A DNA stretch of 64,000 nucleotides from Variovorax beijingensis. GTDB lineage: Bacteria; Pseudomonadota; Gammaproteobacteria; Burkholderiales; Burkholderiaceae_C. The position numbers and the translations under genes were made by a program. Positions within the stretch are counted from its first letter, which is position 1. Every line of letters begins with the position of its first letter. The notes beneath the pieces were generated by a model. It had not been told where the DNA came from and did no database searches. It saw only the letters and a list, made by a program, of their open reading frames with translations. Positions 7,964-16,413 of the stretch are shown piece by piece. The stretch spans positions 1 to 64,000 of the forward strand of contig NZ_VIVL01000015.1 of the NCBI RefSeq assembly GCF_007828835.1, read 5' to 3'.

Positions 7964-8968
7964 CTAAAGCGGCGATATCTTGGCGCTCTTCATCATCTGC
8001 CCTGTCAACTCGACTTCATGCCGGATAACCTGCAGATAACCCTCGGGTGTCGAAGGCGAAACCTGGCTACCCAGTTCGCTCAATGATGCGATCACCGGGG
8101 GGTCCTTGAGCATTTGGCTGAAGACCTCGTAAACACGCGCCGCGATCGCATCGGGCGTGCCCGCGGGCAGCGAGAGCCCGCCCCATGACGTCAGTTGCAC
8201 GCCCTGCACGCCTTGCTCGGCCAGCGTTGGCACGTCCGGCAGGCTGGCGTTGCGCCGCGTGCCGGCAACGCCCAGTGCCTTGAGCTTGCCGGCCTTCACC
8301 TGCGGGAAGGCCACCGCGAAGATGGGCATGCCGAAGCTCACCTGCCCGCCCAGCACGGCGTTGACCAGTTCGGACGCGCCCTTGTACGGAACATGGGTGG
8401 CGCTGATGTCCGCGGCATTGAGGAACAGCTCCACGCCAAGATGCGACGGTGTGCCCACGCCGCCGGAGGCATAGTCCAGCTTGCCGGGGGCGGCACGCGC
8501 CTTGGTAACGAGGTCCTGCAAAGTCTCGATCCCCGACGCCGGGTTGACGACCAGCAGCACATCCGACGTGGTAAGCCGCATGACATGGCGGAAGTCCTTC
8601 ATCACGTCGTAGCCGGGACTGCGGTACATCAGCACGTTCGCCGCCATGGGTGCGGCGGAGTAGATCCATGTGTACCCGTCGGGTGCGGCACGGGCAACCT
8701 GACGCGCGCCGATGTTGCCGGCGGCGCCGCCCTTGTTTTCGATGATGACGGGTTGGCCAAGCAAGCGGCCGGCCGACTCGGCGAGGATGCGCGCGCCGGT
8801 GTCGGGACCGGTGCCTGCCAGGTAGGGCACAACCCACTTGACGGGGCGGCTAGGCCATTGGTCGGCGGCCTTTGCGGCTTTCGCGAGCGGCAGCAGAGGC
8901 GATGCCGCCAGCGCGCGGCAAAGCGCACGGCGTGAATGGTCGATGCAATCGATAAGTTCGTTGTTCAA
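7964..8968 (-). CDS. Bug-type periplasmic solute-binding receptor (TctC family)
   Basis: 334 aa periplasmic receptor, usually for a carboxylate or related small acid. The start is TTG 8968 with GGAG about 10 nt upstream; no ATG fits. N-terminus carries SRRALCRALAASPLLPLA, a twin-arginine-like signal ending at AKAA. Family marks: WPSRPVKWVVPYLAGTGPDT, IIENKGGAAGNIGA, APDGYTWIY, a THVPYKGASELVNAVLGGQV helix and VPTLAEQGV. It is the last gene of the unit LysR > ligase > acyl-CoA dehydrogenase > Bug, 48 bp after the dehydrogenase, so its ligand is probably the acid activated by that ligase. Confidence 0.93.
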   Translation of the reverse strand: MNNELIDCIDHSRRALCRALAASPLLPLAKAAKAADQWPSRPVKWVVPYLAGTGPDTGARILAESAGRLLGQPVIIENKGGAAGNIGARQVARAAPDGYTWIYSAAPMAANVLMYRSPGYDVMKDFRHVMRLTTSDVLLVVNPASGIETLQDLVTKARAAPGKLDYASGGVGTPSHLGVELFLNAADISATHVPYKGASELVNAVLGGQVSFGMPIFAVAFPQVKAGKLKALGVAGTRRNASLPDVPTLAEQGVQGVQLTSWGGLSLPAGTPDAIAARVYEVFSQMLKDPPVIASLSELGSQVSPSTPEGYLQVIRHEVELTGQMMKSAKISPL

Positions 8969-9016
8969 TTTCGCTTGTCTCCGGATCTTTTTGCTTTGTG
9001 ATTCGTCCTGGCCCGC

Positions 9017-10264
9017 CTACGGCGCCTCGCCGAGCAGCTCGCGCGCGATGATGTTCTTCTGTATCTCGCTGGTGCCCGTGAGCACGCGGTACATGCGAAG
9101 CATGCGGAACAGGAACTCCACACGCCGGCCCTGCACGATGCCTTCGCCGCCGTGGATCTGCACCGCCGCGTCGGCAATGCGAAAGGCCGCTTCCGAGCAG
9201 AAGAGCTTCGCCATCGACGCATCGGCCCGCGCATCGCCGCCTGCGTCGAGCTGGCGCGCGGTCGAGATCATCAGCGCGCGCGCCGCCGCCAGCTGCGTGG
9301 CCATGTCGGCCAGCGAATGCTGGATGGCCTGGAACTGCGAGATCGGGCGGCCGAACTGGCGGCGCGTGCGCGCGTAGTCGCGGGCATCCTTCAAAGCCAC
9401 CGTGGCCAGGCCCACCATGCCGGGGCAGTGCAGCAGCCGGTTGACGGTGATCCGGCCCAGCGCCAGCGCCAGACCGCGGCCCGGCTCGCCGATGAGGTTG
9501 GCGGCGGGCACGCGGCAATCGGTCAGCAGGATGTCGCCGGTGGTCGACTGGCCCGCCATGGTCTTGTAGCCGGCCTTCACCTCCACGCCGTCTTGGCGCA
9601 GGTCGACGAAGAAGGCCGAGATCTCGCGTCGTTCGGGGTTGTCGGAGGTGGACGCCATCAGCACCGCGTAGTCCGCAAAGGGCGAGCCCGAGATGAAGCG
9701 CTTGCGCCCGTTGACAACGTAGGTGTCGCCCTCGAGGCGCGCCTGCGTCTGCAGCGCGCCGGGGTCCGAACCGGCCTCGGCCTCGGTGAGCGCGAAGCAG
9801 ATGGCCTTCTCGGCCTGCGCCACCGGAACGATGAAATTCGCGAGCTGCATCGGCGTGGCATAGCGCGCCAGCGCTCCCACGCGCGGCGGGCCGCTGAGTT
9901 CTCCGAACACATGAGGTGCCAGGGGCGAGCCGCTCGCGTAGATCGATTCCTTGATCAACACGTGGTCGAGCAGCGAGAGCCCCAGGCCTCCCATCTTCGT
10001 GGGCAGCGTCATGCCGTAGAAGCCCAGTTCATGCGAGCGTCGCCACACGCGCTGCAGCGTGGCTTTGTCGGCACCGTGCTCGTGATCGATGCCTTGCTCG
10101 CGGACCAGCGCGGCCAGCTCGCCGTCGATGAAGTCACCGATGCGCGCAATCAATTCGGCCGCGCGTTCCGAACCTTCGAACGGTCCGTCGAACAGCGGAG
10201 AGCGCACGCTGGAAGCAGCGGTGGTCGCGCCCGTGGGCCCGGATGCAATGGTTTGCGTGGTCAT
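9017..10264 (-). CDS. Acyl-CoA dehydrogenase
   Basis: FAD enzyme that introduces a double bond alpha-beta to a CoA thioester, passing electrons to ETF. 415 aa from ATG 10264 (14 bp after the ligase stop). N-terminal helical domain with LGFYGMTLPTKMGGLGLSLL, FAD-binding middle CFALTEAEAGSDPGAL and YVVNGRKRFISGSPFADYAV, and C-terminal domain with YARTRRQFGRPISQFQAIQH and the QIHGGEGI...RMYRVLTGTSEIQKNIIA tail. A long Thr/Ala/Ser-rich N-terminus of about 25 residues is unusual. Same-strand operon between a CoA ligase and a Bug receptor. Confidence 0.92.
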   Translation of the reverse strand: MTTQTIASGPTGATTAASSVRSPLFDGPFEGSERAAELIARIGDFIDGELAALVREQGIDHEHGADKATLQRVWRRSHELGFYGMTLPTKMGGLGLSLLDHVLIKESIYASGSPLAPHVFGELSGPPRVGALARYATPMQLANFIVPVAQAEKAICFALTEAEAGSDPGALQTQARLEGDTYVVNGRKRFISGSPFADYAVLMASTSDNPERREISAFFVDLRQDGVEVKAGYKTMAGQSTTGDILLTDCRVPAANLIGEPGRGLALALGRITVNRLLHCPGMVGLATVALKDARDYARTRRQFGRPISQFQAIQHSLADMATQLAAARALMISTARQLDAGGDARADASMAKLFCSEAAFRIADAAVQIHGGEGIVQGRRVEFLFRMLRMYRVLTGTSEIQKNIIARELLGEAP

Positions 10265-10278
10265 GGTCGTGCGGCTCC

Positions 10279-11847
10279 TCAGTTCACGCGGCGGTCGTGG
10301 CCCACCCAGTACGGCGACTGGATGAGCTTGCGCGCGATCTTTCCGTTGGCGTTCTTCTGCAGTGCCTCGACAAACTCGATGCGGCGCGGCCGCTTGAAGC
10401 CCGCAAGCCGTTCGGCGCAGAAGGCATCGAGCGCGGCCGCGTCCGCGGCCGAGCCGGCCTTCAACACGATGTGCGCGGCCACGGCCTCGCCCCACTTGTC
10501 GTCGGGCACACTGAACACGCACGCTTCATCGACCGCGGCGTGCTGGTACAGCACCGCCTCGACCTCCGACGGGTACACGTTGAAGCCTCCGCTGATCACC
10601 ATGTCCTTCTTGCGGTCGACAATATAGATGTAGCCGTCGTCGTCCGCGCGTGCCAGGTCGCCCGTGTGGTAGCGGTCGTTCTTCAGTACCTCGGCCGTGA
10701 GCTCGGGGGCGCGCCAGTAGCCCGCGAAGACATCGGCGCCGCCCACCACGATCTCGCCGATCTCACCGGCGGCCACCGGCTGGCCTTCGTCGTCGACGAT
10801 GTCCACCCGCGACTCGAGAAACGGCCGCCCGCACGATGCCAGCCGCTCGGGCATGGCGGCTCTCGCGAACAGGTGGTCTTCAACGCTCAGGCCGCACACG
10901 CCCGAGGTCGTCTCCCCCGCACCATAGCCTTGCGAGAGCACCGGGCCGAACACGTCCATGGCCTGCATGATGCGAGCCGGCGCCATCGGCGCGGCGCCGT
11001 AGCCCAGGCGCCGCAGGTCGGGCAATGGGCGGTAGCGGCCCTGCACCTCGGCCAGCAGCATGTTGATCATGGTCGGCACCATGAAGGTGTGGGTCACGCG
11101 CTCGCGCTTCATCTCCGCGATGAAGCGTGCGGGATCGAAGCCGCTGAAAAGCCGGATCGTGGCGCCGCTGCACAGCGCCGGCACCAGCTGCATGCCCGAT
11201 GCGTGCGTGATCGGTCCCACCAGCCCCAGCAGGTCGCCGGGCTGAAGGTTGTCGGCGCGCATCAGGAACTTGCGCAGTTGCGCGAGGCGGTTGCCGAAGG
11301 TCTGCATCGCGGCCTTGAGCACGCCGCTGGAGCCCGAGGTGTAGTGCAGCACCGCGAGTTCGTCGGCGCTCACCCGTGCGGGTGTGAAGCGGTCGCTGGC
11401 GCGAGAAAGCGCGCCTTCGTATGACGTGGGGGAGTCTTCCGCGACGTCGAGCAGCAGCAGGCGCGGCGCGCTCTTGAGCTGCGGCAAGAAGCTCTCGGCG
11501 CGTTCGGCGGTGGTGACGATCAGCGTCGCCTCGCTGTTCGCGATGACCTCGGCCACTTCGACCGGCGCCAGCCGCGCGTTGATGGGCGCCTTCACGAGCG
11601 CGGCCTTGTAGCACGCCAGTTCGAGCTCGACGATTTCGATGCAGTTCGGCAGGTACACGCCCACCCGGTCGCCGCGCTGCAAGCCGAGGCCGCACAGCGC
11701 GTTGGCCAGACGGTTGGAGCGCTGCTCAAGTTCTTCGTAGGTGGCCGAGCGCTGCGCGCTGGTGACGGCAAGCCGCTTCGCGTGGATGCGAGCGGCACGG
11801 GATGTGAGCTCGCCGACGTTGGCGATCTCGGGGGCTGTGGTTTGCAA
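10279..11847 (-). CDS. AMP-binding acyl-CoA synthetase
   Basis: Activates a carboxylic acid with ATP and CoA. 522 aa from TTG 11847, chosen because AGGAG lies 6 nt before it; an upstream ATG at 11919 has none. ANL motifs: A3 loop YTSGSSGVLKAAM (169-181; the usual T-T and PKG are S-S and LKA), GYGAAPMAPARI, QGYGAGETTSG, YHTGDLA (A7), DRKKDMVISGGFNVYPSEVE (A8) and terminal Lys in NANGKIARK (A10). First structural gene after LysR (137 bp gap) and before the dehydrogenase. Substrate unknown. Confidence 0.92.
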   Translation of the reverse strand: MQTTAPEIANVGELTSRAARIHAKRLAVTSAQRSATYEELEQRSNRLANALCGLGLQRGDRVGVYLPNCIEIVELELACYKAALVKAPINARLAPVEVAEVIANSEATLIVTTAERAESFLPQLKSAPRLLLLDVAEDSPTSYEGALSRASDRFTPARVSADELAVLHYTSGSSGVLKAAMQTFGNRLAQLRKFLMRADNLQPGDLLGLVGPITHASGMQLVPALCSGATIRLFSGFDPARFIAEMKRERVTHTFMVPTMINMLLAEVQGRYRPLPDLRRLGYGAAPMAPARIMQAMDVFGPVLSQGYGAGETTSGVCGLSVEDHLFARAAMPERLASCGRPFLESRVDIVDDEGQPVAAGEIGEIVVGGADVFAGYWRAPELTAEVLKNDRYHTGDLARADDDGYIYIVDRKKDMVISGGFNVYPSEVEAVLYQHAAVDEACVFSVPDDKWGEAVAAHIVLKAGSAADAAALDAFCAERLAGFKRPRRIEFVEALQKNANGKIARKLIQSPYWVGHDRRVN

Positions 11848-11984
11848 GTTGTCTCCTGGATGTCCGAGCCACGGCACGGGATGGAGACGACTTTGGCAGC
11901 GGAAGGCGCACAACAACAAATACGGATTGCTGATGCGCGGCCATCAAAAGAGTTGATGGCCCTGCCAACTCGGAGTGCCCGGCG

Positions 11985-13010
11985 CTATGGCTTGCCTGAC
12001 GCTCCTGGTGCGGGCCTCTCTCCCAACAGGAACTCCGCCTCCCAGCGGCCCGATGCGATCATGCGGCGCGTTTCTTCGACGAGCACGTCCATCACTGCCC
12101 GGGTCGCGGGGTCGGGCTCGCGCGTTGACGGGGTTGCAAGAAAGTAGGTGCGCGCCAGTTCGGGACGCACCACGCGCGCCACCAGCCACCGCTTGCCGCC
12201 CGCTGGCGCGTCGCCCAGGGCGCAGGCGGGAGAAAAGGTGAAGCCCGCGCCCGCCAAATACAGCGAACGGATCACGCGAGCGGAATCGTGCTCGTGCGCG
12301 ATGTTGAGCTCCAGGCCCAGGTCCGACGCAGTGCGCTCGACCTGCGCGCGAATGCTGAATCGGCGCGATTGCAGCACCAGCGGGAGGCCGGCCGCACGGG
12401 CGAAGGGCATCTCGGGCCTCGGCACCGTAGCCGCCTTGCGCTTCTTCGATGCACCGGTGGCAGGCTGCACGGTCATGGCCGCAACCTTGCCGTCGGCGTC
12501 GTAGCCGCAGACGAACATCGCCTCCCGCGCAAGTGGCTTCACATCGAGGCCGTTCACTTCATCGCTGTCCACCAGGATGCCGATGTCCGCGCGCCGCTCG
12601 ACCATGGCCTTGCGCACCATCAGGCTCAGGTCGTCGATGACGAACACGCGAATCCGAGGATGCCTTTGTTTCAGCCGCGCCAGCGCCGGCCCGAGCAGCA
12701 GCGAGGCTAGAAGGAAAGGTACGGCCACCGTGACCGAGCCCTCGGGCCCATCGGGCGTGCGCTGCAGGCGCTCGCGCATCGCGCTGGCGTCGGACAGCAG
12801 CTTGCGCGCGTCGTGATAGAGCTGCAGCCCGGCCGCCGTGGGCGTGACGCCGACGTGCGAACGCTCGAAGAGCTGCGTGCCAAGCTCCTCCTCAAGCTTC
12901 TTGATCTGTGCCGTGAGCGCGGGTTGCGCCACGTACAGCGCACCCGCGGCGCGCGAAAGGCTGCCCGCTTCCAGCACGGCGATGAAGTAGCGCAGCGATC
13001 GGAGTTCCAT
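11985..13010 (-). CDS. LysR-family transcriptional regulator of the ligase/dehydrogenase unit
   Basis: 341 aa; ATG 13010 with AGGG nearby. N-terminal winged helix ELRSLRYFIAVLEAGSLSRA ... QPALTAQIKKLEEELG (residues about 2-45), then a periplasmic-binding-like effector domain from about residue 90. The opening and the LFERSHVGVTPTAAG wing resemble the Nac/Cbl branch. Unlike most LysR genes it is co-oriented with its likely targets, 137 bp upstream of the CoA ligase, so it may be cotranscribed or regulate from within that gap. Confidence 0.9.
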   Translation of the reverse strand: MELRSLRYFIAVLEAGSLSRAAGALYVAQPALTAQIKKLEEELGTQLFERSHVGVTPTAAGLQLYHDARKLLSDASAMRERLQRTPDGPEGSVTVAVPFLLASLLLGPALARLKQRHPRIRVFVIDDLSLMVRKAMVERRADIGILVDSDEVNGLDVKPLAREAMFVCGYDADGKVAAMTVQPATGASKKRKAATVPRPEMPFARAAGLPLVLQSRRFSIRAQVERTASDLGLELNIAHEHDSARVIRSLYLAGAGFTFSPACALGDAPAGGKRWLVARVVRPELARTYFLATPSTREPDPATRAVMDVLVEETRRMIASGRWEAEFLLGERPAPGASGKP

Positions 13011-13082
13011 AAGCCCTGGATTCTCTACCCGGCGCCGGCAGGGCCCGCCGGCCGGCATGCAGGTGCAGCGCTCATCGGTTGG

Positions 13083-13290
13083 AACACCGGCTGCGAATAC
13101 GTCGCCGCGAAAACTTCAAAGCGGCCGTTCACCGATTTCAAGTTCGCTTCGCAGACCAACGGCAAGGCCGAGGGGTTCATCCAGTCCGCGCGACGCGTGT
13201 GGGCCTGCGGTTGGACTTCCAGAACTCAGCCCAGCGAACCGATGCCCTGGCAAGCTGGCAGCACCCCTCAGTGCCCGGTCATGGCCGACC
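13083..13290 (+). pseudogene. Decayed IS481/IS3-type transposase, C-terminal piece
   Basis: In one plus frame the DNA reads FKFASQTNGKAEGFIQSARR followed by VWACGWT; after about 13215 a second plus frame takes over with DFQNSAQRTDALASWQH. Joined, these match the integrase-core ending 'Y-PQTNGKAERFIQSALREWAYGWTYQNSAQRT-ALASWQHHYN' of IS481-like transposases. So the copy is frameshifted and lacks both its start and the final HRPH part. It marks an old insertion at the edge of a rearranged patch. Confidence 0.7.
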
Positions 13291-13345
13291 GCTGGCGATC
13301 AGGTCTTCCGCGGCCCTCGTCAGATGGATGGCTTGGGGGCAACCC

Positions 13346-13384
13346 GCAGCACAACGGTGAAGGCGATGCCCAGATAGGGCACCA
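13346..13384 (-). repeat. 39-nt exact repeat of lspA N-terminal code
   Basis: Identical over 39 bases to 5765-5803; on the minus strand it reads VVPYLGIAFTVVL as in LspA. On one side it joins unrelated sequence, on the other the decayed toxin at 13381-13485. Confidence 0.85.
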
Positions 13385-13485
13385 CCACTTTTCACTCGGA
13401 ATATGCGTGTGGCGGGCCACAACCAGCTCGCGCGACTCAGGCTGACCAAGTGCTCGGACAAGCTGCCTTGTCCGCCCGGCGCAGG
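13381..13485 (-). pseudogene. Decayed RelE/ParE-type toxin, C-terminal piece
   Basis: The minus frame reads RALGQPESRELVVARHTHIP followed by SEK, closely matching EALGLPVLRELVLARHVLLY...HSEK of the intact toxin at 42185-42577. The nucleotide alignment also continues through CCAAGTGCTCGG. The N-terminal half and the last strand are missing, with a small deletion after ARH. A remnant of a second toxin-antitoxin locus. Confidence 0.6.
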
Positions 13486-13489
13486 CCCC

Positions 13490-13840
13490 TCACCAACTCA
13501 CGCGCACACCCACCGAGGCATTGAGCCCGCTCTTCACGCGCGTGCCGCCCCCTGAGGTCCAGCGCTTGCCGAGCTCGGCATAGACCGTGGTGCGCCCGCC
13601 CACCGCCAGCGTCATGCCGCCCGCGAGTTCGGTGCTGGTCGACCCCGCATCGCTGCCGATGACCGTGCTGCTGCCGCCGAGGCTCAGGAACTGCGCCGCG
13701 TCGACCCCGCCCGAGGCGTGGAACACGTCGATGCGGCCGTAGGACTGCAGCCTGCCGGCGGCGGTATCGATTCGGCCCTTGAGCTGCAGGCCCGCACGCA
13801 CCACGAGGCCGTCGTCGGGGCGACTGCCGCACCCAGGCAC
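13490..13840 (-). pseudogene. Autotransporter beta-barrel C-terminal remnant
   Basis: The frame up to the stop at 13490 reads LVVRAGLQLKGRIDTAAG, then LQSYGRIDVFHASGG, TSTELAGGMTLAVGGRTTVY, AELGKRW and TRVKSGLNASVGVRVSW, ending in the C-terminal Trp that is typical of outer-membrane barrels. This is the last quarter of a type V autotransporter barrel. Nothing upstream of about 13820 continues the barrel or supplies a signal peptide or passenger, so the gene is truncated. Confidence 0.7.
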
Positions 13841-13965
13841 CCGGAATCGACACGGGGTCGATCTCCAGCCGCTGGTGGTCGAGTAGTTCCAAAGAATTAA
13901 AAATTCAACTCAGATGCGCGGGGGCCGAACGACAGAACCGAGGCTGCGGCTTCGCGAGACGGTCA

Positions 13966-14463
13966 TCAGCGAACGGCCGGTTTGGTCCCGTACGCCCCTG
14001 CGGGTCGGTCCAGGTCCTTCGACTTCTTCCCGTGCCGGCGAACCCACCGCCAGACCGAGTCAATCCACTGGGAGAAGGAAGCAACGTCGTATGCCAGTCC
14101 ACCGGGGGCAGCGAAGTCCTTTGCCCAGAACAAGCGGCCGGAGACACCCGACAGCGAATTGCTGCGCGTCATGTGCAGCAGCGGGGCGCCGTCGGCATTC
14201 GACACGTAGCGCCAACCGACGCTGTTCGGATCGTGGGCTTGCTCGCCCACAGTTCCGTATTCGGGCGTCCACGCAAATGCCGTATTCCAGATTGCATAGG
14301 TGTGATGCCCCTTGAAGATGGGATGGAAGCCGTCCACCCACAGCTCTTCGATCGTGGGCGCAAAAGCCTCGATCAACCGGATGTCGGCCGCGCTGCGCAA
14401 GAACGCGACGAAGTCCTTCTCGTCCGCTTCATTCATGGCAATCTGGAGTTGCTTTCCCACCAT
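13966..14463 (-). CDS. Conserved hypothetical protein, 165 aa
   Basis: Soluble protein, no signal. Begins MVGKQLQIAMNEADEKDFVA, then FLRSAADIRLIEAFAPTIEE and LWVDGF, with an aromatic-rich middle (HHTYAIWNTAFAWTPEYGTV) and VGWRYVSNADGAPLLHMTRS. I recall similar proteobacterial hypotheticals of unknown function starting MNEAD--DF--FLRSTADI, so the second Met may be the true start. The C-terminal 30 residues (RRHGKKSKDLDRP...) look less conserved. It stands next to the truncated autotransporter. Confidence 0.6.
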   Translation of the reverse strand: MVGKQLQIAMNEADEKDFVAFLRSAADIRLIEAFAPTIEELWVDGFHPIFKGHHTYAIWNTAFAWTPEYGTVGEQAHDPNSVGWRYVSNADGAPLLHMTRSNSLSGVSGRLFWAKDFAAPGGLAYDVASFSQWIDSVWRWVRRHGKKSKDLDRPAGAYGTKPAVR

Positions 14464-14548
14464 CGCTTCCCGGGATTCGAGTCAATTTCTGGACGTCGGC
14501 GGCCTGCGCTCGCACGCCGGCGGACCGAGGGCCGCCCATCTGCCAAGG

Positions 14549-15226
14549 TCAGTTGGCCGCAAAGCAGTACATCAGCCCGGCGCTGCCGCTCATTTTGAGC
14601 TGGTCGACGCTGCAGCCGCGCGTACCGTGCGAGGAGTTCCACGACGCGTTGGCTACCGGATCGGGATTGGTGCCCTTGTGGTCGTGGTGACCCACGATGG
14701 CGGAGCCGCCGTCGCTTCGGGTCCAATTGCCGCACGTGGTGTCCTTGCCGGGTTCGGGCACGGCCACGGTTCCGTCAGGGCGCGAGCCGGTGAGGATGTC
14801 GTGGCGGTTGACCGGATCGCCGAAGCCGGAGACAACTTCGCCCTTCTCGGTCAACGAGGTGTCCTTGCCCACCTTTGCGTTGGCGCTGTGCAGGTCGGCC
14901 ACGCTGGTGGCGACGACCACTCCCTTGGCGTTGGTCCAGGGGCCGGTGCCGATCCGGTCGCGCGCATTGACAGCCGGCTGTCCGTTCGCGGCGACGGTGC
15001 TCAAGTAAGCGCGCCAAGTCTTGTCGCCCGCCCCGGCACTCGTGGCCAGCGATTGGCAGAAGCGGTCGGCTCCGGCCAGGCCGCCGAGGTCGCCGCCCTT
15101 TCCGGGGTTGACGCTGGTGATGAAGAAGCTCATGGACTTGCCGCCCGATGACCCCATCGCTCCGCAACCGATGATCAGGGCGGCGGCGACGGCGGCGCCA
15201 GTGGAAAGAATGAAGCGACTGGGCAT
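14549..15226 (-). CDS. Endostatin/lectin-like lipoprotein
   Basis: 225 aa with a lipoprotein signal: MPSRFILSTGAAVAAALIIG then Cys at about 21 (lipobox IIGC). GAGGAG precedes the ATG. The mature part has the endostatin/C-type-lectin-like layout: FFITSVNPGKGGDLGGLAGA with a DRFCQSLA segment, TWRAYLSTVAANGQPAVNAR, GPWTNAKGV, a TTCGNWTRSDGGSAIVGHHD loop and the terminal SWNSSHGTRGCSVDQL...GLMYCFA with paired Cys. Likely anchored in the outer membrane or periplasm; ligand unknown. Confidence 0.72.
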   Translation of the reverse strand: MPSRFILSTGAAVAAALIIGCGAMGSSGGKSMSFFITSVNPGKGGDLGGLAGADRFCQSLATSAGAGDKTWRAYLSTVAANGQPAVNARDRIGTGPWTNAKGVVVATSVADLHSANAKVGKDTSLTEKGEVVSGFGDPVNRHDILTGSRPDGTVAVPEPGKDTTCGNWTRSDGGSAIVGHHDHKGTNPDPVANASWNSSHGTRGCSVDQLKMSGSAGLMYCFAAN

Positions 15227-15365
15227 CGGAGACTCCTCGCAGTATTGGAGCCGGCAGGCTACCGCAGCATGGTGTCATCGGCAACCCACGCCCGTCTCCC
15301 ACGCGGCGCTCGAGGTCGATATCGTCCCTGGGGCACTCGACCTCTGCCTTTGGCCGATGGTCTCC

Positions 15366-16199
15366 TCAGGCCCTTGGCCCATCCGGCAGCCTGGCGCTGA
15401 CGGCAATCTGCGCAGCCAGGAATTCCGCCTTCACAAAACCGTGCCGCTCTTGGAAGGCGACCGTCTCCGCCTGCATCAGTTCCGCATAGGTTTGCATGAG
15501 CATGCTCGCCTCAACGTATCGCGAGGCGCCCAGGTAGGCCTGGATGGCAGAGCGATAGATGGCGTAGTCGCCGTTCTCCTTCGCGCCTCCATAGGACAGC
15601 TTGAGTTCAGCGCGTGCTTGCCAGATGGGGTCGTGCTCCAAGGCCGGCGCTTCGCCTTGCGCCTGCAGCCATCTGAGCGGCCTGGTCGCGCGACCTCCCA
15701 AAGACGGTGGAGCAATGATGGCTCTGATCGCAACTGCAAGCGCCTCATCGATGCGCCCTTGCCGAACATGCTGGGCCCACAGAAGGCAAAGTGCGTCCGT
15801 GTACTCGGGCAGAACGTCCAGTGCCCTTTCCAAGAGCTGGACAGCCTCTGCGACGGCTTGCGCCTGCACCTTCCGCTTCGCATCCTCGAGAAGCGCCCGC
15901 GGGGAGCGCGGGTCCTCCACGAGGGAAGGCGGTTCAGGGTATGCGTCCTCAGCCTTCGCGAGCGCGACCAAGAATGAGGACAGCGAAGAGTACACCGGTT
16001 GGATCTGCCATGAATCGTGCCATGTCTCGACCACGATAGGCTCCCGCGCTTCCAGGCCGATGGGCCAGTAGAGCCCAAACGTATCTCCGTTGCCGAGCGC
16101 CCCCTCGGCCAGAGGTCGAAACCCCAAAGGAGGGTACGGCGTCTCGTAGCGCCACGCCTGGTCAACGGTGACCTCTGCAATTTGCGGGGGGAGGAACAT
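15366..16199 (-). CDS. SUKH-like/tetratricopeptide hybrid protein
   Basis: 277 aa, no signal. The N-terminal 90 residues (GDTFGLYWPIGLEAREPIVV and TWHDSWQIQPVYSSLSSFLV) resemble the second half of SMI1/KNR4 domains; from about residue 100 the protein is helical with TPR-like units, e.g. AVAEAVQLLERALDVLPEYT and QGRIDEALAVAIRAIIAPPS. No ribosome site is obvious at this ATG, so the start may differ. It could be another immunity-type protein. Function not established. Confidence 0.55.
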   Translation of the reverse strand: MFLPPQIAEVTVDQAWRYETPYPPLGFRPLAEGALGNGDTFGLYWPIGLEAREPIVVETWHDSWQIQPVYSSLSSFLVALAKAEDAYPEPPSLVEDPRSPRALLEDAKRKVQAQAVAEAVQLLERALDVLPEYTDALCLLWAQHVRQGRIDEALAVAIRAIIAPPSLGGRATRPLRWLQAQGEAPALEHDPIWQARAELKLSYGGAKENGDYAIYRSAIQAYLGASRYVEASMLMQTYAELMQAETVAFQERHGFVKAEFLAAQIAVSARLPDGPRA

Positions 16200-16413
16200 G
16201 GATGTGAGCGGGATGGTTGTTTGCTGGCAGCCCCATAGACCCGAGCATAAGGCTCGAAGGTTTTCATGAAAATCCTACGGCGTCGGCAGCCGGAACGGCC
16301 AGTCGGGTGGACGGTCGGTGCTGGCCGGCTCCAGCCACTGGTGGCCGAAGGCGTGATTCACTGGCCGGCCGGAGCGCGAGAATGCGAGCAACAACACTGC
16401 AGGAGAACTCTTC

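Noticed and set aside
13437..13892. Alternative minus frame over the autotransporter remnant
   Set aside because: Arg/Gly/Gln-rich shadow of the barrel frame.
16275..16370. Minus-strand tail reading NHAFGHQWLEPASTDRPPDW before kdsA
   Set aside because: Looks protein-like for about 30 residues but has no start and is antisense to the kdsA leader; too short to call.
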